From Hexactinellida sp. DTS-2022 (Eukaryota > Porifera > Hexactinellida), in assembly GCA_028753945.1 (NCBI GenBank), contig JAPNXP010000005.1:1426001-1490000 (forward strand): a stretch of DNA of 64,000 nucleotides, written 5' to 3'. This document shows positions 31,125-41,844 of the stretch, in pieces. The stretch's first letter is position 1. Each line of letters begins with the position of its first letter. The notes under the pieces are model-generated. The model had not been told where the DNA came from, did not search any database, and saw only the letters and a program-made list of their open reading frames with translations. The position numbers and the translations under genes were made by a program.

Positions 31125-31532
31125 CAGGGCCGTAGGAACAGGTGCGGCAGGTGCGGCCATGGCCGCACCAATAATTTTAGTGACCACACAAATATTCGGG
31201 AACACATTTAAGTCACCGACAACTATAGGAGCGGCATAATGGTATTGGTAAACACAACTGCGTGCTGCTGCCACCGCCAAACTGTTCGTAACCATTATTA
31301 TAATATCGTATTTGTAACCATTAGATTCTTTTCCAAGTAGCAACTCTTGCTACTCTTCAATAAAGACTATAAAATTTTATTAGTATTATTGAATTTATGA
31401 ATTTCCCTTAGTGGAGTAACTAAAAACATAGAGTCTAAGCGCGTATAAAGAAGAAAAGATTCATGTATGTTTATAATAAATATGGTTACGTCACTGTGCC
31501 GCACCAATAAATGTTGGCGTGCTACGGGCCTG
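31125..31532. mobile_element. hAT-type MITE, CAGGGCCGTAGGAAC family
   Basis: CAGGGCCGTAG at left and CTACGGGCCTG at right, with inner GGCCGCACCAATAATTTTAG and GTGCCGCACCAATAAATG. The flanks share CAATT, so the 8-bp duplication has decayed or shifted. Confidence 0.6.
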
Positions 31533-34072
31533 CAATTGTAAATGGATTGTTTCTCGGTGACTATTTGTCCGTTACGTACCAACTTATTGACTCTCATATG
31601 TCCAAATATAGCTGCTAGAGTAGATGATATACAATCGTACTTTCCTAAAGACTCGCAAAACAATTGAGTATTCCCGTTTTGAATTTGGAAGAGTCCATGA
31701 AAAATCAATGCATAGAACGGGAGGAACATTACATTAGGTTTCAATGACAAAGAATGCAAGCTAGTTATAGCAACATTGAATTACATATTGTTAGCATTGC
31801 CCATAATATATAATGGAAAACCGAATTGTCCCGGAAATCGAAGATATCCAAAAAGATATCCAAGACATATTGGTCCTATGTCCAGTGGACAACTAGTGAG
31901 TCAATTAGTTATTTAATAACATTTTAATAGGCAGATGTACAGGACGCTGATTTATTATGACTAGGGCCACCGAAAGGGTGGGGGAGGGGGCAACTGCCCC
32001 GCCCCAGAATGGTGAAGGGCTAATGTATTCCTTAGCGAGTAAATACAGTATGTGAAGAATACACTATTTTATATGTTCTTCTGATTTTGTAATATCAAGA
32101 GAAATTGTCCACACAAGCAGGATCAGAAAGGAGTAAATAACATAATATAAGGTGAACAATCAAAGAAAGGTGAGATAACTCTATTTGAGGTTGGGATGAA
32201 TGGAACACTAGAATCAATGGCTGAATTGACTGAGTCACAGGCTAGCAGTGTTATAACTTTCTACTTAACCATATCTGTATTATCAACTGATAACAGGGAT
32301 GCCAACATCTGAAAACCAAAAATCGGGACGTTTGCCATTTTGGCGGGAGTTTTACTAAAAAAGCGGGAGACTCAAATATATGCTATTTCTTTGAAACTAT
32401 CATGAACATAACGATACAATAGGATTAATTTTTATGTTTGAATATCTACAATTAGGAAAGAAGAAGTTAGTGTTTAGGTTAACAAGTGTCTAGCCTTATT
32501 GTTGGTTCAGCATCAACTTGCAGGATTTGATATATAGGAACAATCTCCGAAATTCCTAGTACTCAAGAATTAACGAAATTGGTGCAGTTAGGCCATCTTC
32601 CTTACCTCGAAGCTTTTCCCAAAGACTTCCCAAGGTAAAAAATTTCCTATTATTATTCTTACAGACAGAAAACCAAACAACGAAAAGCTAAAGCGTGAGG
32701 GGTTAGTGTTCAGTTAAGTCTCTATTCTTTTTTCTTTGCCACGTCGTTTAGTTTCACATACAAGTATTAATTCATCAGCTATAATCCCCAAACTCAACCA
32801 AATCCGGATACTTTGCGAGTTCAAACTTTATGATAATGATAAAAGAAAACTTTATGATGAATACCTGGAGATGAGCGTAGTAATTCTCATCAAATATTTA
32901 TTGCTACTTGAAATGGCGTGAACTTCAAATACGTTTAGAGAATAATAGTAAACTTTTGATGATCAGATCATCGAACAACTTAGGTTCAATACACAACGGT
33001 GAAAAAATTTCTTCCTAGGGGAAAGGGGACTCCCTTTGCGAGGATAGTCACAATTGATTGGAGATGTACATAACGGAAACTTTCTCGGTATCCTGGAACT
33101 TGTTTGACATTATGATCCAATATTACAAGAACACCTAAGGAAAGTTCGTGAGTCACAATAATAAGGAAACTATATGGCAGGGTGATTATCTTTCATTTCA
33201 GTCAAAGAATGAATTCGTCGGGGATTGTGGAGATTTAGTTCTTGCTAATGTTTTCGAGGAACGTCAACTTTTTCACTATTGCCCAATGGAACACCAGATT
33301 CTGCATATTTAGAACAGACACTGTCATTTTACGATATCTATCACCTGAAGAAAATCATGAATATTCCATTCGGATTGTCGTCGTCAGAGTTATGACAATC
33401 CACGCAACATGTCCGGCTGCTACCAAAGAACACAAAGTTATCTCATAACGAAGAACCCCCTTTGCATATTCTCACCTTGTGGTTGTCATTCATTGAATTC
33501 TGCGAGTGTTTGAATTTAAGTAAACCATCAAAAATAAATTCACTAATTGTACACTATAAAGTTACAAATGCGAAATTGGTATAATTGTTATGATACTAAG
33601 AAAACTCGTTATAAAGTAAGTTTAAAATCAGATTTTTGATTAAAATGATGATTTTATTAATAAAAATCATTGATTTAAATCAAACAACCCTGGGTTAGCC
33701 CCCCCCTGGAATTTTTTTTGAGAAAAGAGTTAATTAACTATAGATAAATGTAAATTACCCCCCTCCCTGACTACAATTGGACTTCGTAAAAGTCCACTGG
33801 TCTTAAGTGTGGTGGACGTCGAAATTTGTTTGTATTATATATTATTGACTTACATGCATTTGTATAGGCTGGGGGAATTAAACCTTGTACTCCTTAACCG
33901 ATAATTCGCCTTATCCGTTACTCTTCGGTTTTTTATAATCCCTGTAATAGTCAAACAAAGGACGCAAACCAGTTTCGTTAGCGAATACAGTCTGGCCTGT
34001 TTAATATGAAAGCTTTTATTTTTAACATCATTCAAAGGGTTTGTCGCTAATTATTAGTGTAGTTTTAATAAG
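31533..34072. other. Unassigned AT-rich interval with single transposon ends
   Basis: Nothing reads as a conserved protein. 31969-32015 (CTAGGGCCACCGAAAGGGTG and a GGGGCAACTGCCCC palindrome) and 32297-32370 (CAGGGATGCCAACATCTG, GGCGGGAGTTTTACT) look like isolated ends of MITEs without partners. 33680-33770 has two C-run segments. The longest frames are below 70 codons. Confidence 0.4.
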
Positions 34073-34075
34073 TAC

Positions 34076-34635
34076 AGTGGAACCTCCACAAACGGGGCCT
34101 GTGAAAACGGGGATCCTCTGAAAATTGGTGAAAAAAATTAGGGCTGAAACGAATATTCGAAATGTAACGAACGAACATTTTTCTAAACGAACGAATATTC
34201 GAATATTCGTTCGTTTGGATGACTAAGCATTAAATCGATTTCTAGAGACAAAATACATTGGAAAATAGGTTTTTGATAATATTATAATGGTATAATAATA
34301 GTTACAAAGTGTATTATACACAGTTAACTAATAATCAGCTAGTTTAAGTGGGAATTTATATTTACGATATCTCTAAGCTATACAAAAGTCTTGTTGTTGT
34401 TCGAAATTAGTCAACGAATATCCGCTTCAATCTAATATTCGTCCAAACGAATATTCGTTTCGTAACGAATATTCGTTTGCAAACGAACGAATATTCGTTC
34501 AATCATTTCGAACGAATATTCGAATATTCGGTATATTCGTTTCAGCCCTAAAAAAATGCAGCAAATTCCTAGTCCCACATAAATGAACCTCCACAAACGG
34601 GGAATCGGGGTGGCTAAAATTATACATGTAAATAG
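34076..34635. mobile_element. Mariner/pogo-like MITE split by a hAT-type MITE
   Basis: CAGTGGAACCTCCACAAACG begins the element after TA (34074-34075). The inverse-oriented counterpart AATGAACCTCCACAAACGGGG lies at 34581-34606, but no clean ACTG terminus follows. The 412-bp GGGCTGAAACG MITE interrupts it at 34139. Confidence 0.5.
34139..34550. mobile_element. hAT-type MITE, TAGGGCTGAAACGAATATTC family, copy 1
   Basis: The inverted termini TAGGGCTGAAACGAATATTC and GAATATTCGTTTCAGCCCTA (with an extra GGTATATTC on the right arm) are flanked by AAAAAAT on both sides. The interior contains clustered CGAATATTCG palindromes. Confidence 0.8.
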
Positions 34636-34669
34636 TATCTCTCTGAGTTCTGTTTAGATCATTAGCATG

Positions 34670-34980
34670 CAGCGTCTGCGCGAGGGGGCGGGGCGGCGGC
34701 CGCCCCTCCGTGGTTTGATCCGCCCCCCTCGTATGGGGATGGGAACTCGCTTGTCTCTTATAGGAGTACTTAATGGTAATGCGGAAATGCTATACGCCCT
34801 ATACAGGGAGTCCATAATTAGCCGTTTTGCTGAGATGCCCCACCGCATACTATTAGACAGATTATTGAACTAAGTTTGTTATTAAAATTATCGACTTTGG
34901 TTGGTTTGAATGTGTATTTTGGAATGTTTACAACTATTGCCCCCCCCCCCACCAAGGGAGCTGTGCTGGCGCCGCCCATG
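34670..34980. mobile_element. hAT-type MITE, CAGGGGCGGCGCCAGCAC family, copy B
   Basis: Left end CAGCGTCTGCGCGAGGGGGC, right end GCTGTGCTGGCGCCGCCCATG. The 8-bp flanks TTAGCATG and TTAGCAAA match at 6 of 8. The interior corresponds to copy A at 23646-23941 in opposite orientation. Confidence 0.7.
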
Positions 34981-35235
34981 TTAGCAAACTTAGCATGCCA
35001 TCGAAATATTGAAGAAGTTGATCGATATTCTGGATTATTTTGATTTTTTATAAGTTCGAAATTAGAGATCAGTTTAAAAAGCTCTTAAAAGGGCGTGGGC
35101 AATGCCCACCCGTAACAGCGCCTATGCCAGCTACTGTAAATAATGTAAATAACTTGAAATGTCCTATTCTGGAGCCAATAACGACCTATTAAATGTACTG
35201 TAAATTCTCTAATTCCAATTGGGATGTATACTTAG

Positions 35236-35642
35236 TAGGGCTGAAACGAATATACCGAATATTCGTTCGAAATGATTGAACGAATATTCGTTACGAAACG
35301 AATATTCGTTACGAAACGAATATTCGTTTGGGCGAATATTAGATTGAAACGGATATTCGTTAACTAATTTTGGACAACAACAAGACTTTTGTATAGCTTA
35401 GAGATATCGTAAATATAAATTCCTACTTAAACTAGCTGATTATAAGTTAACTTGTGTATAATACACTTTGTAACTATTATTATACCATTCTAAGTTCTAA
35501 CATTATGAAAAACCTATTTTCCAATGTATTTGTCTCTAGAAATGGATTTAATGCTTAGTCATCCAAACGAACGAATATTCGAATATTCGTTCGTTTAGAA
35601 AAAGGCCCGTTCGTTACATTTCGAATATTCGTTTCAGCCCTA
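35236..35642. mobile_element. hAT-type MITE, TAGGGCTGAAACGAATA family, copy 2
   Basis: TAGGGCTGAAACGAATATAC and GAATATTCGTTTCAGCCCTA are the ends. The exact 8-bp duplication ATACTTAG flanks it (35228-35235 and 35643-35650). It is the same family as 34139-34550 in reverse orientation. Confidence 0.9.
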
Positions 35643-35778
35643 ATACTTAGATTAGGTTAATTTTGATCGATGTAAAGAAATTACAGTGCCTAAAAATACA
35701 TGAGATAAGGTGTAGGCCGATATCCGAATAAATATTTTCTTTCAACTTGGGTTTGTAGGTTATTCATATTATGAAAAT

Positions 35779-36082
35779 TAGGGCTGAAACGAATATACCG
35801 AATATTCGTTTGAAATCATTGAACCAATATTCGTTTCGAAACGAATGTTCGTTTGAACGAATATTAGAATGAAGCGAATATTCGTATAACATGATTTTGT
35901 ATCGTTGGAGAGATGGTAAATATATATATATATAATATTGTGTCTAATACACTTTGTACCTTAGACTGTATTTTGGGTCTTTAATTTGATTTAATGTTTA
36001 GTCATCAAAACGAACGAATATTCGAATATTCGTTCGTTTAGAAAAGGTTCATTCGTTACATTTCGAATATTCGTTTCAGCTT
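35779..36082. mobile_element. hAT-type MITE, TAGGGCTGAAACGAATA family, copy 3
   Basis: The left end TAGGGCTGAAACGAATATAC is intact. The right end reads GAATATTCGTTTCAGC and lacks the final CCTA. No direct duplication is visible. The internal sequence is shorter, with a TATATATATATA tract. Confidence 0.7.
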
Positions 36083-36109
36083 CATTTTGATATTTATTAT
36101 AAACACAAC

Positions 36110-36294
36110 CAGGGTTTCATCCAGGCGTATGCGACGCGCCTGTAGGCGCGTAATTTCAAAAGGAAACTTTTCTAGGCGCGCGAAAATTGAGAGATGCTCC
36201 CATAGACGTAATACAAATTGAGCATTTTAGGCGCGTGTGAGCGAGCTCTAACATAATCTAGGCGCGCGGGAAATTTTGCCTGGATGAAAGCCTG
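36110..36294. mobile_element. hAT-type MITE, CAGGGTTTCATCCAGGCG family
   Basis: CAGGGTTTCATCCAGGCG and CCTGGATGAAAGCCTG are inverted ends with an exact 8-bp duplication, AACACAAC (36102-36109 and 36295-36302). Inner GGCGCGCGAAAATTGAGAG is shared with 24009-24158. Confidence 0.88.
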
Positions 36295-36334
36295 AACACA
36301 ACAATAAAACATTCAAAATAAACAATGACGCTAA

Positions 36335-36544
36335 TCAGAAAATAATTGGGTTATACAAATAAGAAATAGGTGAATATTCCTCGCGAATAGTTGCGAGATT
36401 GCAAACATGTCTTAAGGCAGATCTCCTCCTCGATCTATTATCTTTGACGTAATAAGGATCCTCTATCACGATAGGATTGGATTTGCGTATCGTTAAAGGT
36501 GAGTGCTTTTTAAGAACGGGCTGTTTATTCGAGTCATCTGGCAT
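36335..36544 (-). CDS. Hypothetical 69-residue frame
   Basis: ATG at 36544, stop at 36335. The product is basic (RSRRRSALRH) with a PLTIRKSNPIVIEDPYYVKD stretch. It does not look like any transposase here, and its composition is less AT-biased than random frames nearby. No homology was recognised. It may be chance. Confidence 0.2.
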   Translation of the reverse strand: MPDDSNKQPVLKKHSPLTIRKSNPIVIEDPYYVKDNRSRRRSALRHVCNLATIREEYSPISYLYNPIIF

Positions 36545-36699
36545 TTGGACGATCTCTCTTTCTTTCTTTACTGACTGTTGTTCTTTATTAATACACTTGT
36601 ATATAATCAGATACTATAGGAATAGATTATCTTTAATAATTTTACTTTTACACTAAATAATTGCAATTATTAATTATTTATTTATTCTGTTTTTGCAGA

Positions 36700-36942
36700 G
36701 AGTTCAGCGAGTTGTTAGTGTTTACCTTATTCCTAGCTACTTGCATTATCCATATAGTCCCGATTGTGACGCATATTAGAGTTGTGACAGTCACAAACAC
36801 CCACCACAAGTTTGATAGCAAATATTCCATCTCTTCTGTAGAAGACCAATCTCAAAACAACCATTGGTTCGAATTGAGCCTTTTATACTCCAGCACTCAA
36901 ATAGTGATCCAATCAGGTGGCATATACAGCCAGAATGTTTAA
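36700..36942 (+). CDS. Possible exon of an unidentified membrane protein
   Basis: A TTTTTGCAG acceptor-like site precedes 36700. The frame then reads about 80 residues to a stop at 36942: a hydrophobic span (LLVFTLFLATCIIHIVPIV) followed by a polar tail with SSVEDQSQNNHWFELSLLYS. No family was recognised. No matching upstream exon or start was found, so this is a weak call. Confidence 0.25.
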   Translation, partial: EFSELLVFTLFLATCIIHIVPIVTHIRVVTVTNTHHKFDSKYSISSVEDQSQNNHWFELSLLYSSTQIVIQSGGIYSQNV

Positions 36943-36949
36943 TAACCAT

Positions 36950-38892
36950 TTGGTGGAGTTCTAAATCAAATTAACTGTCTATGTATGCCGCGTATGAGCT
37001 GAGTTAGATCATGTTACGCGTTATTATATAAGAACACTCCTAAAAGTTCATGAATGCGGCAAAATAATTGATTAACTAAGATCGGAGAAGCTAGTGATAG
37101 GTACTTTCAATTAGCCATCTGATTTCCATATTGAGTGCTAGCACTCTTTAAGGACGCTTGCTGGTATGCTATTCGCGAGTTACCCAGAGTGTATTATAGA
37201 TACTAAGTTATATTGGAAAACCACATAGGATGTTAACAGCCACGAACTGATTAGCGCCAATATTACCTTTAAAAGAGCTATTTTTACCGTTTTAGGTGAG
37301 TAGCTGTAATCCTTTCATTATGAAGTACCCATCTGACGATTTGCAGCCTGTTCAGTATAACTCTACTGCATGATAGGTTTGATAATAAGTTAAGGCACGA
37401 AAACTTAATTATTTATTGCAACTATAGACATGCACATGATTTATTTTTTGGACCCGGCCGAAACCCGGGGGGATAATTATATAACTTATACTTAATATAT
37501 TGTATATAGGTACGTGATACGTATTACAATGTTAGGTTTCCTTAATTTTTCTTAAAACTCATGCTGGAATTCCTTATTAGGTTGGTGCTCCTTATGAAAA
37601 CGGGTCATTGGTACAATTTATTTGATTGGATTAATAATTTAATATAATCAAAATAAATACCTATTACCTACGCATCCGGTGCATATCTTATTGCAAAACT
37701 TTCATTTTAGATCTTCTAAATGAATTAATAATTTCTTACACATAATACAAAATAAAATATTGATGGCGCATGACTCATGAGCCATTTGCAGTCCAGTACG
37801 TTAGTATTAAATAAGTGTTAAAGTTATTGTGTTACACTTCTTCAGTAGATTTGATTCATCCCTACATTAGGGTAGAGCTGCTTGTATTAATCACAATTGT
37901 GCCAATTTTGTTATTAAAGGGCCTGGGTTGGCAAGGGCCAAAGTGCCCATTGAGCCATGGCACATGCACCACAATTGATGAGTCCATATGTTATATTTTT
38001 GTTAACTGCGCCACACCTAGATACTTAATGGTACCGCCCCAAGAGAGGCCAGTCCGACCCTGAGGCCTAAAAAGAACCGCCGAGGGGGGGAGGGTAGTTT
38101 CCCAGGGCCCGGGAGTGCAAGGGTATGCCAAGGGCCCCGCTATTTATCTTGATAAGTTGGTCTACGTATAATGAGTAGCTAACCAAGTTAGGAGCCTGGA
38201 AGAGAAAATGCTTTGCACTGGGGTTAACTATTCTCCTGCATTAACCCTAGGATTTTTCTTGCTAATTCTTATAACCTATCTATTCAATAATTATTTAAAT
38301 TCTAGCAGCATAATAACATTGGTAGATGCATCAACACTGCTATTTACATACAACGATATGTAAAGTATAATAAAATAGCAAATTTTTTGAATTTAAATTA
38401 TATGGAGGTGTTAAACTAATTAACTATATAATTTGCTAATTAAATATATAATTTCTGATCATCAAGATGGAATGAGAATATAGAAGTTCTGATTGCAGAT
38501 TTGAATTCCACATGGTCGAATTACTCTAGGTGCATAATTTCAAATCATTACGATTATTTTCTACTGAAATACAGCCACATTCCCATTTGTGCCACAAGTG
38601 GCACGTGGCAGATACACTTATGCCACTTCATGGATATTGACTAAAATGACGTGAATTTACAATTTTAAAAATTTAGAATTATAGCAAGATATTTATTGTC
38701 ATTTCAGAGCAGTTTAAACAGCCGTTAATAAATTACCAGACGACTATTGTGTCTACATTAAAATTCCAATTGTTCAAATACTTTTGGCTGGTTATAGTGT
38801 AGAGCAGGAAATTAGACCTAAGATACCTCCAAATGTTCGTTTAATTGTTTATTTTCATTATAACATTAAGTAAATAACAATCAACTATAATA
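36950..38892. other. Unassigned interval upstream of NCK 3' end
   Basis: No conserved coding sequence. 37915-38125 is a GC-rich patch with GGGCCTGGGTTGGCAAGGGC and the CCAGTCCGACCCTG terminus of a CAGGGTCGGACTGG-type hAT element lacking an obvious left partner. 38490-38790 is the reverse complement of part of 53680-54070 (GCCACAAGTGGCA, TTGTTCAAATACTTTTGGC), a second dispersed repeat. Confidence 0.45.
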
Positions 38893-39002
38893 CAGTAAAA
38901 CCGCGTTAATACGAATTCCGGCAAATACGGTTTCGTGTAAGAAGTATACATTCTGACAGATTTCTGACGGTCACTTGGTGTCCTATTAACGAGGTTATTC
39001 TG
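38893..39002. mobile_element. Mariner-like MITE, CAGTAAAACCGCGTTAATACG family
   Basis: CAGTAAAACCGCGTTAATAC and TATTAACGAGGTTATTCTG are inverted and bounded by TA on both sides (38891-38892 and 39003-39004). It is 110 bp and lies about 260 bp beyond the NCK stop codon. Confidence 0.7.
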
Positions 39003-39264
39003 TACTACAATCGTATCCAAGCTAAATATAATTAGAAAAGGCTACTTAATAATTTCATACCAAGAATAGAACGGTAATACAATACATGCTAAAAATTACA
39101 TTCAAGCAAGGAAACAAACAAACTTCACTAAATTATAATTATTAATAATGAAATCTAACAACACTCACATATATATACAAATATAATATAACATACATGT
39201 TTACACAATTGTATTAAGATAAGATTAGAAAGAGATATTAGATATAAGCCATACACCGAGCAGA

Positions 39265-40260
39265 TTAGCTGTTGGGCAGGCCATGTTGTAGACAGTACTT
39301 CTCCCCGTTGGCTGCAGTCAGTATAGGATTTGCTCTGTAGTGTTCGTACAGTTCCTGGAAAGTATTAAACACGCGCGGGCCGATGCTATACTCTCCCTTT
39401 TCATTCTTCTCAATCTGGAAATGCTTAATGCGGTCTGGAGCCATTACGCTGAGGGAGTAGCAGCCCTCTCTGGTCGCCTCTCTCACCACGAAGTCCCCAT
39501 TCCCGGCCCTGCTCTTCAGCAGCGTTTCGGCCTGCACGCGCTGTATCTTGTGGTAGAACGGCTGCGTGACTATGTCCAGGTCCCCTGTCGGTGGAGACTC
39601 GTGCTTCCCGGGGGACAGCGGCGCGCAAACCGGCGCGGAGTTCTCGAGAGTGTGCACGTAGTTATAGGGAATTAAACCGATGCTACCGTCGGCCTTCATC
39701 GCCTCCCACCATTCAGGATCCAGCTGCGGCTTGTCGATAATGTCCATAACCTCCCCGGGCACGAAGCTGAGCTCGTCGGGATTGCCAGAGTCGAAGTTGT
39801 ACTTAGCTTTGACACCATGGATGAAGTACTTCTGACAAGAGGCGGCCTCGGATATGATCTCCTTTACGAAGTTGTTTGGAAACCAACCGTTCTTCCCGGC
39901 CAGACTGCCGTACCACCAGCCGTCATCGGCCCGGTCTAGGATCCTGATCTTGTCTCGGACGTTGAGTGTGAGTTCGTCCTCGAGTTTGGAAGCGTATGGG
40001 AATACAGCAATGGCGTAGGTCTCCGAGGTGGTCTCTCCCCCGTTTTTCGTGTTAACCTTCGGGCCCCTGTAGCGCGAAAAGAAGGAGCTAGGGGCGGACC
40101 CAATCGTGCCTCCTTCCGACTTCATCATCCACCACACGCCCTCAATGCGCATCAGCTGGAAGCGATCGTTCTTTGAGAATGAGAGCTCTCCGGGGCCGCT
40201 AGCCTTGTAGTCGTACAGAGAGGAGTACCAGGCGCCGACGAGAGGAGACTGATCAGACAT
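39265..40260 (-). CDS. NCK: NCK-type adaptor protein (SH3-SH3-SH3-SH2)
   Basis: 331 residues in one uninterrupted frame, ATG at 40260. NCK proteins couple phosphotyrosine on receptors and scaffolds, through the SH2 domain, to actin regulators bound by the SH3 domains (WASP/PAK-type proline-rich partners). Domains in order: SH3-1 about 10-60 (SLYDYKASGPGELSFSKNDR, GVWWMM); SH3-2 about 80-135 (VFPYASKLEDELTLNVRD, DDGWWYG, FPNNFV); SH3-3 about 150-205 (AKYNFDSGNPDELSFVPGE, EWWEA, IPYNYV); SH2 about 238-325 (FVVREATREGCYSLSV, the FLVRES position with its phosphotyrosine-binding Arg). The three SH3 plus one SH2 order is unique to NCK. It is shorter than vertebrate NCK (about 377) because the linkers are compact. 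The first SH3 departs from consensus (GTIGSAPSSFF). A longer in-frame ATG at 40365 abuts a transposon end and is not preferred. GC-rich codons contrast with the flanks. Confidence 0.95.
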   Translation of the reverse strand: MSDQSPLVGAWYSSLYDYKASGPGELSFSKNDRFQLMRIEGVWWMMKSEGGTIGSAPSSFFSRYRGPKVNTKNGGETTSETYAIAVFPYASKLEDELTLNVRDKIRILDRADDGWWYGSLAGKNGWFPNNFVKEIISEAASCQKYFIHGVKAKYNFDSGNPDELSFVPGEVMDIIDKPQLDPEWWEAMKADGSIGLIPYNYVHTLENSAPVCAPLSPGKHESPPTGDLDIVTQPFYHKIQRVQAETLLKSRAGNGDFVVREATREGCYSLSVMAPDRIKHFQIEKNEKGEYSIGPRVFNTFQELYEHYRANPILTAANGEKYCLQHGLPNS

Positions 40261-40365
40261 GTTAGCTAGTAAGTTAGAATAGCCGGTAGACAGAGTTAGG
40301 CAGCTTACATATTGGTATACGGAGTGGCTAACTACACAGTACACACACCGGAATTTGGTGTACAA
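40261..40365 (-). promoter_or_regulatory. 5' leader/promoter-proximal DNA of NCK, bounded by a MITE nest
   Basis: Only 105 bp separate the ATG from the outermost MITE terminus at 40366. No TATA box or other core element is evident. The true transcription start either lies in this short stretch or within/behind the nested transposons. Confidence 0.35.
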
Positions 40366-40493
40366 CAGAGTGGACCATGCAGGGCCGGATTAACCCATGG
40401 GCAACCGGGGCAACTGCCCCGGGGCCTCCACCACCAAAGGGCCTCCACCACCAAAGTTGTACTTCATTTTCACTTGACAACTGTAGTTGTTGG

Positions 40494-41040
40494 CAGAGTG
40501 GATCATGGGTCAACATTGGTGACCCATGACCCATCTGACCCATCGCATTTGTGGCCCATGACCCATCGAGTGACCCATTGACCCATCAAGTAACGCATTT
40601 ACCCAATGTGTTATCCATTGACCTTTTTAAATATCTATTTTTAATATCCAAACATTATGTAACACAATATATGTATGATGCTTGTCAATCAATTAATTTT
40701 TCTAGATTTATAATACTACCAAAGAAATACCCTGTAATATTCCTGGGTAAATTTATTCGTACTATAACTGGAATTCCAAATGGGATCAAAATTCCAAATG
40801 GGTCATGGGTCATGGGTCAGAGATCCGTGACCCATGACCCATCAGGGCCAGCGGAAGCTCGTGAGAGGTGGGGCGACCTTGTTTATGATGATAATTGTGA
40901 GGATTGCAGAGTCAAAAAACACGCCCGCGAAATTTCAGAGTATCAAAAAAATTACAGAAAAAGTGGTGCGGCCCAGGCCGCCCCAACCGCCCCTCTTCCG
41001 CCAGCCCTGCCCATGACCCATCGACCCATGGTCCACTCTG
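40494..41040. mobile_element. hAT-type MITE, CAGAGTGG family (third level)
   Basis: The ends CAGAGTGGATCATGGGTCAA and GACCCATGGTCCACTCTG belong to the same family as the outermost element. The interior, including GTATGATGCTTGTCAATCAA, closely parallels 41110-41494. The flanks GTTGTTGG and GTGGAAGG match only partly. Confidence 0.75.
40843..41009. mobile_element. hAT-type MITE, CAGGGCCAGCGG family (innermost)
   Basis: CAGGGCCAGCGGAAG and TTCCGCCAGCCCTG are inverted ends; GTGGGGCGACC and GCGGCCCAGG words lie inside. Because the target is itself an ATGACCC repeat, the duplication cannot be fixed (ACCCAT/CCCATGACC on either side). Confidence 0.65.
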
Positions 41041-41636
41041 GTGGAAGGAGTTAGGGGCCTCCACAACACTGGTTGCCCCAGGGCCTCCACATCTGTTAAT
41101 CCGGCCCTGGGACCATGGGTCAACATTGGTGACCCATGACCCATCTGACCCAACGCATTTGTGACCCATGACCCATTGACCCATCGAGTGACCCATTGAC
41201 CCATCGTGTACCCATTGACCTTTCTAAATATATAATTTATTAATATGTAACGTAATCCGACTTATAATAAATGTATGATGCTTGTCAATCAATTAAATTT
41301 GCTAGACTTATAATACAAAAGAAATACCCTTTAATGTTTCTGGGTTAATTTGATTCGTACTATAACTGGGAAAACAACGAAATTCCAAATGGGTCATGGG
41401 TCATGGGTCACAGAGCCGTGACCCATGACCCATCATACCCATCGATTTATGTTATCCATCTGACCCATGACCCATCGACCCATGGTCCACTCTGGTGTGC
41501 AACATGGACGTTTTCAAGTGGGTATGCTGTGGATACGATTTCATTAAGGAAATCTCTTTTTGACACCTTAAATAACTGTTTGGTCCCCCTACTATATTTC
41601 TGGGTACGCTACTATGAGGTCAGAGAAAATTAAATA

Positions 41637-41744
41637 CAGTAGACTCTGCTTAATAGAGCCGCCATTTAATTGGGTTCTCCACTTAATTTTCGAGTCAAAT
41701 TACCCTCGTCCAAAATAACCCAATTAATTAAGCGGAGTCGATTG
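41637..41744. mobile_element. Mariner-like MITE, CAGTAGACTCTGCTTAAT family
   Basis: CAGTAGACTCTGCTTAAT and ATTAAGCGGAGTCGATTG are inverted, with TA flanks (41635-41636 and 41745-41746). It is a relative of 56510-56694. Confidence 0.7.
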
Positions 41745-41844
41745 TATTATAGTATAATACTATCGCGCTCCGCTTGCTAGGTCGCTTCACGGCAGAACAC
41801 AAACACACACCAACCGCTTAGGGGTTGGTGTGTGGTTTATAGAC

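Larger units (their letters stand above)
40380..41109. mobile_element. hAT-type MITE, CAGGGCCGGATTAAC family (second level)
   Basis: CAGGGCCGGATTAAC and GTTAATCCGGCCCTG are perfect inverted ends with an exact 8-bp duplication, GGACCATG (40372-40379 and 41110-41117). The GGCAACTGCCCCGGGGCCTC style inner arms are present on both sides. It carries the third-level element. Confidence 0.9.
40366..41494. mobile_element. hAT-type MITE, CAGAGTGGACC family (outermost of a nest)
   Basis: Left terminus CAGAGTGGACCATG, right terminus CATGGTCCACTCTG. The 8-bp flanks GTGTACAA (40358-40365) and GTGTGCAA (41495-41502) differ at one base. The left terminus is cut after 14 bp by the next element (40380-41109). 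The remainder resumes at 41110 with the duplicated GGACCATG. Confidence 0.85.

Noticed and set aside
31367..31759. 130-codon minus-strand frame
   Set aside because: Its first part covers a MITE boundary (31532) and no domain is recognisable, so it was not called as a gene.
39340..39675. Plus-strand frame of 111 codons across the NCK gene
   Set aside because: Antisense shadow of the conserved SH2/SH3 coding frame; no homology of its own.
40551..41204. Several frames of 60-167 codons on both strands
   Set aside because: All read through nested MITEs with ATGACCC repeats; codon periodicity comes from the repeat, not from a protein.
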